Origin: an uncultured Prevotella sp.
GTDB lineage: Bacteria; Bacteroidota; Bacteroidia; Bacteroidales; Bacteroidaceae
Direction: 5' to 3'
DNA: 18,298 bases
NCBI GenBank assembly: GCA_934256705.1
Contig: CAKQPF010000068.1
Span: 1 to 18,298, forward strand
Made by a program: the position numbers and the translations under genes
Notes under the pieces: model-generated
Database searches by the model: none
The model's input: the letters and a program-made list of their open reading frames with translations, nothing else
Told to the model about the DNA's origin: nothing
Shown here: piece after piece, positions 7,020 through 14,609 of the stretch
Numbering within the stretch: position 1 is the first letter of the stretch
How the letters are laid out: every line of letters begins with the position of its first letter

Positions 7020-8663
7020 ATGGAACAGTTCAAACAGATATTTGAAAGTAGATACACCTGGATTGAAGGCTTTATGCGCAACGTCAGAAGATACTCTGAC
7101 AAGACTGCAATGATTGACTCAGACACAGATGAATCTTGGACCTACAAGCAACTGAATGCCGACACTAACCGACTTTGTAACGCCCTCGCAAGAGATGGAT
7201 TCGCTAAAGGCGACGTGCTCATGGTGCAGATGATAAACTGCCCTGAGTTTGTTTTCTCATACATTGCCTGCCACAAGATGCAAGGCGTATGCTGCCCGGT
7301 CAGCTACCGAACCAGTTCTGGAGAAATGGCGTTCAACATCGAAGACTCCAAACCGAAGGTCATCATAGTATGTTACTCAAAGCTTGCCAGCACTCTTGAG
7401 GCAGTGAGCTTGTCAAAATTCAAGCCGGAACGCATCGTCGTCGTTGGTGAGACGGAGATGGAAAACGTGACTTCTTATGCAAAATACGTAAGCGGTGAGA
7501 GCGAAACCGAACCGGTAATCACCACGGAATACAGCATCTACAACGAGACAACACGACTCTACACCTCAGGCACCACAGGTCGCCCGAAGGGAGTTTCGCT
7601 CACCAGTATCAATGAAGTGCTCTCGGCACACGACGTGATGATACATTTCCCTATGAGCTACAAGGACGTGACGATGAACACCACACCGTGGTTCCACCGT
7701 GGAGGACTCCATTGCGCCGGTCCATGTCCTACATTCTATGCCGGAGCAACGCTCGTGATAATGGGAAAATTCAATGCTCTCAACACGCTCAAGTTGGTCT
7801 GGAAATACAACATCACTTTCCTCGTAGGCGTACCGACAGTGCTCGAAGAACTTGCCGACGAGCAGGAAAAACAGGGATATGATATCCATGCCCTCAAGGG
7901 AATCGTCACTATGGGTAGTCCGCTGGAAAGGTCTGCATGCATCCGTTATCAGAAAGTGCTCACTCCTAATATCTTCAATGGCTACGGCACCACGGAGACC
8001 TTCTGGAACACGTTCCTCCGTCCGTTCGACTTGCCTGACAATGCTGGAACGGCGGGAGCATCATGCGTCGATGATGACGTGAGAGTGGTAAGAGTCTATG
8101 ATGACCGCAGGGCTGAGCCTAACGACCTCGTGGCAATGGACGGCACCGAGGTGGGTGAGGTAATCATCTGCTCTCCAGCCAAGTCGCCTTATCTCTATGT
8201 CAACAATGAGGAGGAGACCGAGAAGAAATACTACAAGGGATTCATCTATACCAATGACCTCGCCACATGGGACAAGAACCAGTTTGTCACCATCATAGGA
8301 CGTAAGGACGACATGATTATCTCATCAGGTGAGAATATCTATCCTACTGAGGTGGAGGCTGTGCTCAACACCCACGCCAAGGTGAAGGACTGCATCGTCA
8401 CTTCAGTGCCTGACAAGATTCGCGGTCAGATAGTGACTGCATACATCGTGCCTGTCGCTTCCATCGAAGAGGCAGAGCATGGACTTGCCGAGGAACTGGA
8501 TGAATTCTGCAAAGAGAGCAATGAAATCGCAAATTTCAAGCGTCCTCGCTATTACAGATTCGTGAGCCAGATTCCTTTTAATGCCACAGGTAAGAAGCTC
8601 CACGTGAAGATCAAGGAAATCGCTTCCCGTGACCAGAAGAACGGTTTGCTCTATAGAGTCTGA
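7020..8663 (+). CDS. AMP-forming acyl-CoA synthetase / ANL-superfamily ligase
   Basis: Activates a carboxylic acid with ATP to an acyl-adenylate and then normally transfers it to coenzyme A. The 547-residue protein has the ANL motif series in order: phosphate-binding YTSGTTGRPKG at 181-191, GYGTTET at 321-327, the hinge block GRKDD at 427-431 followed by SGENIYPTEVE, and the C-terminal catalytic lysine K525 in NATGKKLH. Length and motifs fit a stand-alone CoA ligase, not a peptide-synthetase module, because no carrier domain follows. The substrate cannot be named. The protein is longer than typical MenE, and no menaquinone genes are nearby. It has its own promoter and sits alone between two array-filled spacers, so the neighbours give no clue to its pathway. 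Confidence 0.85.
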   Translation: MEQFKQIFESRYTWIEGFMRNVRRYSDKTAMIDSDTDESWTYKQLNADTNRLCNALARDGFAKGDVLMVQMINCPEFVFSYIACHKMQGVCCPVSYRTSSGEMAFNIEDSKPKVIIVCYSKLASTLEAVSLSKFKPERIVVVGETEMENVTSYAKYVSGESETEPVITTEYSIYNETTRLYTSGTTGRPKGVSLTSINEVLSAHDVMIHFPMSYKDVTMNTTPWFHRGGLHCAGPCPTFYAGATLVIMGKFNALNTLKLVWKYNITFLVGVPTVLEELADEQEKQGYDIHALKGIVTMGSPLERSACIRYQKVLTPNIFNGYGTTETFWNTFLRPFDLPDNAGTAGASCVDDDVRVVRVYDDRRAEPNDLVAMDGTEVGEVIICSPAKSPYLYVNNEEETEKKYYKGFIYTNDLATWDKNQFVTIIGRKDDMIISSGENIYPTEVEAVLNTHAKVKDCIVTSVPDKIRGQIVTAYIVPVASIEEAEHGLAEELDEFCKESNEIANFKRPRYYRFVSQIPFNATGKKLHVKIKEIASRDQKNGLLYRV

Positions 8664-8669
8664 GGAAAA

Positions 8670-8699
8670 ATAGCCCCTCGCTCATCCCCCTTGGGCTAT
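8670..8699 (+). terminator. Hairpin after the acyl-CoA synthetase gene
   Basis: ATAGCCC at 8670-8676 pairs perfectly with GGGCTAT at 8693-8699, six bases after the stop codon. The loop is C-rich and no T-run follows. It is a plausible but not canonical terminator. Confidence 0.4.
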
Positions 8700-8713
8700 G
8701 ATAGAATAAAATC

Positions 8714-8823
8714 GGGAACAGGAGGTAGGGAATAAGAGAACAGCTCCATTCGCTTACGGTTTTCCCCATTGTGGGAAACCATGAAAGGCAATGCTATTCT
8801 CTTATTTCCTACCTCCTGTTCCC
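8714..8823. repeat. Palindromic intergenic element with conserved core, copy 2
   Basis: Arms of 27 bp at 8714-8740 and 8797-8823 are reverse complements except at one position, which would be a G-U pair in RNA. They read in 7-bp steps (GGGAACA, GGAGGTA, GGGAATA). The 56-bp centre is also nearly palindromic and contains TTTCCCC at 8761-8767 and AAACCATGA at 8776-8784, the core words shared with copy 1. In the convergent spacer between the synthetase and lolA it could end transcription both ways. No protein-coding capacity is seen. Confidence 0.75.
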
Positions 8824-8824
8824 T

Positions 8825-8936
8825 ATTGTCGTTTTGTTGTTTAGTTGTTTTGTTGTCTGATTGTTTTGTTAAATAATCAAATAACTAAACCACAAAACCA
8901 CAAGACAACAAGACCACAAAACAACAAGACAATCAT
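8825..8936. repeat. 8-bp period palindromic array, fourteen octamers
   Basis: The whole stretch divides without gaps into 14 octamers. The left half is GT-rich (ATTGTCGT, TTTGTTGT, TTAGTTGT, TTTGTTGT, CTGATTGT, TTTGTTAA). The right half is CA-rich (ATAACTAA, ACCACAAA, ACCACAAG, ACAACAAG, ACCACAAA, ACAACAAG, ACAATCAT). The halves are imperfect reverse complements joined by an AT-rich centre. It begins two bases after the preceding palindromic element, and its last base is the first base of the lolA stop codon. Confidence 0.8.
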
Positions 8937-9553
8937 TATCTGAGGTCAATCACCTCAGCCTTAGGATAATCCTTGGCATTGAAGGTGAAAGTGGCATCGG
9001 AGAGGGATTTCTGCTGGATATTGGAGATGGAAATCGTGACCCAACCGGAAGCCTGGCGCATCTTCACCTCCTTTATGTTGTTGTTGCCATCCACGAGGAT
9101 GTACGCTTCCTTGATGCTCGCTTTCTGGTTTTGAGCCTTGAGATGCACCTGATTGCCGCTCGCTGTCTTGTTGAGCTGCATGCTGTAACCCTTCTTGTAG
9201 AGATTGACGAAGGTGTAAGGATTCATGGAAGACTGCTGGGCTGCGGAAGGAGTGGAGACGTTCACCTCTTCATTCTTTTTCACATAGGTCCACTGGGTCT
9301 TGCCATTGTACCATACTATTGCGCTGGCAGTGGAAGCATGGAATTTGTTGCCCTTGATGGAGATGCTGCCTTTCTGCGTGCCGATCTTGTTGCCAGTGAT
9401 GGAGAACGAAGCGGTCGTGCCGCCTTTGATGTTGAGTTTAGCTACTGCTTTGTCGAGTACTTTCTTTGCCGCGTTGGAATTTGCATTGGCTGAAATGGTG
9501 GCAGTGAAGGCGCAGATGGCGATCAGTGCTATCAGAGAAATGATTCTTTTCAT
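8936..9553 (-). CDS. lolA: LolA-like outer-membrane lipoprotein carrier protein
   Basis: A predicted periplasmic chaperone that carries lipoproteins from the inner membrane towards the outer membrane. It has 205 residues, close to the family length. Residues 1-23 are a Sec signal peptide (MKRIISLIALIAICAF) with a probable cut after an A-x-A type site and no lipobox cysteine. The mature part is rich in alternating hydrophobic strands, with the WYNGKTQWTY and NPYTFVNLYKKGY blocks seen in Bacteroidota LolA-like proteins. The gene lies 91 bp downstream of ftsK on the same strand with no promoter box of its own, so it is probably co-transcribed. The assignment rests on these blocks, the signal peptide and the ftsK neighbour, not on a catalytic motif. 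Confidence 0.8.
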   Translation of the reverse strand: MKRIISLIALIAICAFTATISANANSNAAKKVLDKAVAKLNIKGGTTASFSITGNKIGTQKGSISIKGNKFHASTASAIVWYNGKTQWTYVKKNEEVNVSTPSAAQQSSMNPYTFVNLYKKGYSMQLNKTASGNQVHLKAQNQKASIKEAYILVDGNNNIKEVKMRQASGWVTISISNIQQKSLSDATFTFNAKDYPKAEVIDLR

Positions 9554-9644
9554 AGACTTTCTTTTTTTTACTCCGTCCCTTTGAACGGTTCTTGTTTTAT
9601 TGGTTTGTTATCTGAAATGTCAAGTTATTTTCTTTACCTTCCAC

Positions 9645-12146
9645 TTATCGAGTTCCGCCACGAAGCGAAGCGATACGGTTTTCCAAAGCCATCTCGTCCA
9701 TTATCAGCACTTCACGAGGCTTGCTGCCGTGGGCAGGACCCACGATGCCGGCTTTTTCGAGCTGGTCCATCAGTCTTCCAGCACGGTTGTAGCCGATGGA
9801 ATACTGTCGTTGGATCATGCTCGTGGAGCCTTGCTGGGTGTTGACGATGGTGCGCGCAGCCTGTTCGAAGAGAGGGTCCCATGAGGAAACGTCCGTGCTT
9901 CCCGTGCCTCCACCGTCGCTTCCATCCTCCATAGGTTCAGGCAGTTCCATAGGATGCTGAGGCGTAAGACCGGCTTTCTCCTGCTCATGTATGTGCTCTG
10001 CGATGGCTTCCACCTCAGGAGTGTCGAGGAAAGCGCACTGCACGCGGGTCGGTTCGTTGCCGTTGAGATAGAGCATATCGCCCTTGCCGATGAGCTGGTT
10101 GGCACCGGGACGGTCGAGAATGGTGCGTGAGTCAATCATCTGACCTACGCGGAAAGCCACACGTCCAGGGAAGTTGGCCTTGATGGTACCGGTGATGATG
10201 TTGGTGGTAGGTCGCTGCGTGGCGATGATCATGTGTATTCCCACGGCGCGTGCGAGCTGCGCTATGCGTGCGATTGGCAGTTCCACTTCCTTTCCGGCTG
10301 TCATGATAAGGTCGCCAAACTCATCTATTATTACTACGATGTAAGGCATGAAGTCGTGGAGCGGGTTGCCGTTCTCGTCGGTCATGCGGAGGCGGTGGTT
10401 GATGAATTTCTCGTTGTATTCCCTTATGTTTCGTGCTCCGGCAAGCTTCAGGAGGTCGTAACGGTGGTCCATCAGAGTGCAGAGACCCTTCAGCGTGCGA
10501 ACCACTTTGGTGACGTCTGTGATGATAGGTTCCTCGTCAGTGTCCGGAATCTGGGCCATGAACGCATTGGCTATAGGATTATAGACGGAGAACTCCACTT
10601 TCTTAGGATCGACAAGCACGATTTTCAGTTCGTTAGGATGCTTCTTGAAGAGCAGCGAACCGATCATGGCATTCAGTCCGACGGACTTACCCTGACCCGT
10701 AGCACCAGCCACAAGGAGGTGAGGAATCTTGGCAAGATCGACCATAAAGACCTCATTGGTGATGGTCTTTCCGAGGGCAAGAGGCAGTTCCATCTTGGTG
10801 TCCTGGAACTTTCTGGAGTTGAGTATGGACTCCATTGAGACGATGGAAGCATGGGCGTTAGGCACCTCGATGCCGATAGTGCCCTTGCCAGGGATAGGAG
10901 CGATGATGCGGATGCCTTCAGCCTTGAGCGAGAGGGCGATGTCATCCTCCAGATTGCGTATCTTAGAGATGCGCACACCCTCGGCAGGAGTAATCTCATA
11001 GAGCGTGATGGTAGGACCGATAGTGGCAGTAATCTCGCGTATCTGCACTCCGAATGAGTTGAGCACGGTGATGATCTGCTTCTTGTTGGCTATGAGTTCC
11101 TCCTTAGTGGTCAAGTCCTTCTGTTCCTCATATTTCTTCAGAAGGTCGAGGGTGGGGTATTTATACTTGGTGTAAGGCTCACGAGGGTTGATAGGAGTGG
11201 AGAGCACTTCCTCGGCCGTGAGGGTCTTTCCCTTCGCTTTGTCTTCGCTTATGCTTTGGTTTACGCTGAAGGTAGGCTCATTGTTTGCAGTCTGTTTCGG
11301 CTCAGAAGCCACGCTTTCGCCTTGCTCTGCAGGCGCAATGTCCTCCTCATCGGTGAGGTCGATAGGCTGGCTTGCGTTCTCGTCAGGGATGTTTTCCTCC
11401 GTTTCCTCTTCCTCCTCCGTTTCCGGAAGGGAATAAGGATTGGCGAGGACGTTGTCTGTAGCCTCCTCTTCCTCCTTGTTGCTGTTTATCTTGAACTTCA
11501 CCCTACTGGAGATATACTCCACAGGATTAAGCACTTTGCGGATGAAATTGATAGTCTCAGTGGAGACGAAAGTGAGGAAAATGATGGCTGTCAGCGCAAG
11601 GATTGCCGTCAGACCGGGCGTTCCGATTACGCATTCGAGGTATTTGCAGATGAACTCGCCGTGCCCTCCGCCGGCATTGAATATCTGTCCGTTGAGCAGG
11701 GGATTGATGAATTTCGCACAGGTGATGCTGCTCCAGATGAGCAGAATCATGGTTCCGAAGAACCATTTCCAAAGGTTCAGCTTGAATGCTCCCACCATTC
11801 GCAGACCCACAAGGAGGATAAAGGTCGGGATGAGGAATGCTGGAAAGCCAAAGCAACACTTGATGAAGAAATATGAAATGTATGCTCCGATGCTTCCGCA
11901 GCTGTTCTGTATCACCATGTCCTCATTCCTCATATCCCCAGGAAGAGGATTGGTGATGATGCTTTGGTCATTCTGTCCGGTGGAGAAGAAGGAGCAGAAT
12001 GACCAGAACATGAAGATGGAGATGCCGAACAGGATAAGTCCCACGGTGACGTTGGTCTTTTCATTGTGAATGAAAGACGACACTCCGATGGCTTCACTGA
12101 ATGATACGTTCTTGGATTTGGCTGTTTCTTTTTTCTTTTTTGCCAT
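9645..12146 (-). CDS. ftsK: DNA translocase FtsK
   Basis: A septum-located ATP-driven DNA pump that clears and orients the chromosome termini for XerCD resolution at division. From the ATG at 12146 the protein has 833 residues. Four transmembrane segments lie near residues 33-55, 86-118, 127-145 and 176-198. A short acidic linker follows (about 222-290), much shorter than in E. coli. The motor domain has Walker A GATGQGKS at 481-488, Walker B VVIIDEF at 604-610, and the family block ATQRPTTNIITGTIKANFP from 642. The C-terminal winged-helix gamma domain (about 775-818, with QRQYSIGYNRAGRLMDQLE) reads the polar guide sequences. A longer frame opens at 12203, but MAKKKKE is the usual Bacteroidota start. 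LolA follows in the same transcript. Confidence 0.95.
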   Translation of the reverse strand: MAKKKKETAKSKNVSFSEAIGVSSFIHNEKTNVTVGLILFGISIFMFWSFCSFFSTGQNDQSIITNPLPGDMRNEDMVIQNSCGSIGAYISYFFIKCCFGFPAFLIPTFILLVGLRMVGAFKLNLWKWFFGTMILLIWSSITCAKFINPLLNGQIFNAGGGHGEFICKYLECVIGTPGLTAILALTAIIFLTFVSTETINFIRKVLNPVEYISSRVKFKINSNKEEEEATDNVLANPYSLPETEEEEETEENIPDENASQPIDLTDEEDIAPAEQGESVASEPKQTANNEPTFSVNQSISEDKAKGKTLTAEEVLSTPINPREPYTKYKYPTLDLLKKYEEQKDLTTKEELIANKKQIITVLNSFGVQIREITATIGPTITLYEITPAEGVRISKIRNLEDDIALSLKAEGIRIIAPIPGKGTIGIEVPNAHASIVSMESILNSRKFQDTKMELPLALGKTITNEVFMVDLAKIPHLLVAGATGQGKSVGLNAMIGSLLFKKHPNELKIVLVDPKKVEFSVYNPIANAFMAQIPDTDEEPIITDVTKVVRTLKGLCTLMDHRYDLLKLAGARNIREYNEKFINHRLRMTDENGNPLHDFMPYIVVIIDEFGDLIMTAGKEVELPIARIAQLARAVGIHMIIATQRPTTNIITGTIKANFPGRVAFRVGQMIDSRTILDRPGANQLIGKGDMLYLNGNEPTRVQCAFLDTPEVEAIAEHIHEQEKAGLTPQHPMELPEPMEDGSDGGGTGSTDVSSWDPLFEQAARTIVNTQQGSTSMIQRQYSIGYNRAGRLMDQLEKAGIVGPAHGSKPREVLIMDEMALENRIASLRGGTR

Positions 12147-12225
12147 ATATTTTTTCTTTCGTTTTCTTAGCTTGGTGTATGTGATGTTGGAGGGGAAAAG
12201 CAATACGTTTCTCCCAAACCAACTG

Positions 12226-12233
12226 CAAATTTA
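12226..12233 (-). promoter_or_regulatory. -7 promoter element for ftsK-lolA
   Basis: On the minus strand the sequence is TAAATTTG, a match to TAnnTTTG, with transcription expected near 12221. The leader to the ATG at 12146 would be about 75 nt. It is divergent from the exonuclease promoter 76 bp away. Confidence 0.5.
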
Positions 12234-12308
12234 CATGAAAAATCTCATATAATTGATGAAAATGCGAGAGAATATGTCAAAAGATATGGTTTTTTCAGCA
12301 TTTTTTTC

Positions 12309-12316
12309 TAATTTTG
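12309..12316 (+). promoter_or_regulatory. -7 promoter element for the exonuclease-rlmI pair
   Basis: TAATTTTG matches TAnnTTTG after a T-rich stretch. Transcription would start near 12321, about 74 nt before the ATG at 12395. A -33 TTTG at the right spacing is not evident. Confidence 0.5.
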
Positions 12317-12394
12317 CACTTGTTATATGTAATTTAGAATGTATTCCATACCCTTTGCCCCCTTAAATCTACTGAGGCAAAGGTCAATTTCGCT

Positions 12395-13330
12395 ATGAAT
12401 AAAATATTATACAGTAAGTTTGACAAAACCAAGATAGGTGACTTGCCAAGGGCGGTTTTCCCAGGCAGAATAATCACTATTCTTTCGCCTGGCGAGGCGC
12501 AGAGGGCTGTAGATTACTTGCTTCAGAGTGACATCCTCGGCTTCGATACCGAGACAAGACCTGTATTCAAGAAAGGCGCGAGAAATAAGGTGGCGCTGCT
12601 TCAGGTCTCTACACACAACACATGTTTCCTGTTCAGACTCAACAGGATAGGACTTTGTCCAGCGGTAAAGCAACTCCTTGAAGCTGAGGGACCATTGAAA
12701 ATAGGACTCTCATGGCATGATGACATAATGGGACTCCATAAGAGAGGCAACTTCGAGCCTAAGGGATTTATCGACCTACAGGACCACATGACTGAATTGG
12801 GAATCAAGGATATGAGTCTGGCAAAACTCTATGCCAACCTTTTCCGCAAGCGCATCAGCAAGCGTGAACAGCTCTCCAACTGGGAAGCCGATGTGCTTAG
12901 CCAGAAACAGAAAGAATATGCTGCCACGGATGCGTGGGCGTGCATCATGCTTTATGAGGAATATATGCGCCTGAAAGAGACGCAAGACTTCTTCCTCGAA
13001 TACGTTCCGGAACCGGAACCGCAGCAACCTGCCGCTCATAAGGAGCAGGAAGAGCAGGCTGATGGCGCTGACAATGTGGAGGAGAAAAAGCCTGCCGCAA
13101 AGCGTACTGTACGCAAGACCACTACAAGGCGTAAGGCTACGTCGGCTGAAGGTGAACCAAAGACCACGAGAAAGGGTTCCACTACCAAGGCTTCTGCAAA
13201 GCCAGTGACGGCTAAAGCCAAAGCTCCAGCAAAGCGACGCACTGCAAGAAAGAATAATGTAGAACTCCAGTTGACGGGTGATAATCCGCAAATGGCTGTA
13301 GGGATAGAAAATAAAATACAGAATGTATAA
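12395..13330 (+). CDS. DEDD-type 3'-5' exonuclease (RNase D/WRN-like) with basic tail
   Basis: A predicted 3'-5' exonuclease acting on RNA or DNA ends with two metal ions. The domain spans about residues 25-195 of 311. Exo I is GFDTETRP (D51, E53), Exo II is WHDDIMGL (D110), and Exo III is YAATD with Y175 and D179, the DEDDy pattern of RNase D and WRN. There is no HRDC domain, unlike full RNase D (about 370 residues). Residues 205-230 are acidic (EPEPQQ, KEQEEQ). Residues 231-288 form a Lys/Arg/Thr/Ala-rich tail resembling histone H1 tails, with RKTTTRRKAT-like stretches. The tail probably binds nucleic acid, which is inference, and resembles the N-terminus of the PIN protein at 4686-6713. 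The stop overlaps the rRNA methyltransferase start by 8 bp, indicating translational coupling. Confidence 0.85.
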   Translation: MNKILYSKFDKTKIGDLPRAVFPGRIITILSPGEAQRAVDYLLQSDILGFDTETRPVFKKGARNKVALLQVSTHNTCFLFRLNRIGLCPAVKQLLEAEGPLKIGLSWHDDIMGLHKRGNFEPKGFIDLQDHMTELGIKDMSLAKLYANLFRKRISKREQLSNWEADVLSQKQKEYAATDAWACIMLYEEYMRLKETQDFFLEYVPEPEPQQPAAHKEQEEQADGADNVEEKKPAAKRTVRKTTTRRKATSAEGEPKTTRKGSTTKASAKPVTAKAKAPAKRRTARKNNVELQLTGDNPQMAVGIENKIQNV

Positions 13331-14504
13331 GAACGTATATTTGAAAAGAGGTAAGGAAGAGAGCATGAAGCGCTTTCATCCTTGGGTGTTCTCAGGTGCT
13401 TTGCACCACATGGACGATGGCTTGCGCGAAGGCGAGATAGTCAATGTAATCTCTGCCGGAGGCGAGTATATCGGTCGCGGACATTTCCAGATAGGAAGCA
13501 TTGCCGTGCGAATACTCACTTTCGACGATGAGATGATTGATGATGAATTCTGGTACAACCGTCTCAAGACTGCCCTCGACGTGCGCATAGCCATCGGTAT
13601 TGCCGACAATCCGCAGAACAATACCTATCGTCTTGTCCACGGAGAAGGCGACAATCTTCCGGGTCTTGTCATCGACTGCTACGGTAAGACCGCTGTGGTA
13701 CAGGCACATAGCGTGGGAATGCACGAATATAGGATGGAAATATCACGCCAGTTGGTGCGCGTGATGGAGAATCGCATCGAGAATGTCTATTACAAGAGCG
13801 AGACCACTCTGCCTTACAAGGCTGAACTCGGACAAGAGAACGGATTCATCTATGGCGACACTGACGAGAATGTGGCTCTGGAAAACGGACTCAAATTCCA
13901 TGTGGATTGGCTCAAGGGACAGAAGACCGGTTTCTTCGTTGACCAGCGTGAGAACCGTTCCCTGCTCGAACATTACTCCAAGGGACGCTGCGTGCTCAAT
14001 ATGTTCTGCTACACTGGAGGATTCTCTTTCTATGCCATGCGTGGTGGAGCAAAGCTGGTTCACTCTGTCGATTCTTCGGGAAAAGCCATCGAACTCACCA
14101 CCAAGAACGTGGAACTCAATTTCCCTGGCGACAAGCGTCATGAGGCTTTCTGCGAGGATGCCTTCAAATTCCTTGATGCTGCCGATGACAAATATGACCT
14201 TATCATCCTTGATCCTCCTGCTTTCGCTAAGCATCGCGGTGCGTTGCACAATGCTCTGAAGGGATATACTCGCCTTAATGTCAAGGCTTTCGAGCGCATC
14301 AAGCCAGGCGGAATACTCTTCACGTTCAGTTGCTCGCAAGTAGTGACTAAGGATAATTTCCGCAATGCTGTCTTCACTGCAGCGGCGCAGTCCGGACGCA
14401 AGGTGCGTATTCTCCACCAGCTCCATCAGCCTGCCGACCATCCTATCAACATTTACCATCCTGAAGGCGAATACCTCAAGGGATTGGTGCTCTACGTAGA
14501 ATAG
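13323..14504 (+). CDS. rlmI: RlmI-like SAM-dependent rRNA (cytosine-C5) methyltransferase
   Basis: Predicted to methylate C5 of a cytosine in 23S rRNA using S-adenosylmethionine. The 393-residue length fits E. coli RlmI. An N-terminal PUA domain (about 1-75, starting YLKRGKEES and RFHPWVFSGAL) binds RNA. The catalytic Rossmann domain follows the block KGQKTGFFVDQREN at 198-211. It contains NMFCYTGGFS at 226-235 for cofactor binding, DPPAFAK at 297-303, and TFSCS at 334-338 with C337 as the likely nucleophile. The ATG at 13323 lies inside the end of the exonuclease gene, so the two are probably one operon. The close relative RlmK and other targets cannot be excluded, so the exact position methylated is not certain. 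Confidence 0.88.
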   Translation: MYKNVYLKRGKEESMKRFHPWVFSGALHHMDDGLREGEIVNVISAGGEYIGRGHFQIGSIAVRILTFDDEMIDDEFWYNRLKTALDVRIAIGIADNPQNNTYRLVHGEGDNLPGLVIDCYGKTAVVQAHSVGMHEYRMEISRQLVRVMENRIENVYYKSETTLPYKAELGQENGFIYGDTDENVALENGLKFHVDWLKGQKTGFFVDQRENRSLLEHYSKGRCVLNMFCYTGGFSFYAMRGGAKLVHSVDSSGKAIELTTKNVELNFPGDKRHEAFCEDAFKFLDAADDKYDLIILDPPAFAKHRGALHNALKGYTRLNVKAFERIKPGGILFTFSCSQVVTKDNFRNAVFTAAAQSGRKVRILHQLHQPADHPINIYHPEGEYLKGLVLYVE

Positions 14505-14609
14505 GATTCCCGCATTTTTATTGCCAGCATCCCCAGCGTAATCTCTCATCAGTCCGCCACTGTGTCAGCCGCGTTACCGGCTGATATGTTATCCAGTAAT
14601 CCCCAGCCC

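Noticed and set aside
12147..12203. Nineteen-residue N-terminal extension of FtsK
   Set aside because: MAKKKKE at 12146 is the usual start in the phylum, and the extension has no family resemblance.
13743..14549. Minus-strand frame of 268 codons opposite the rRNA methyltransferase
   Set aside because: The plus strand has a complete RlmI motif set; the antisense product has no recognisable domain or promoter.
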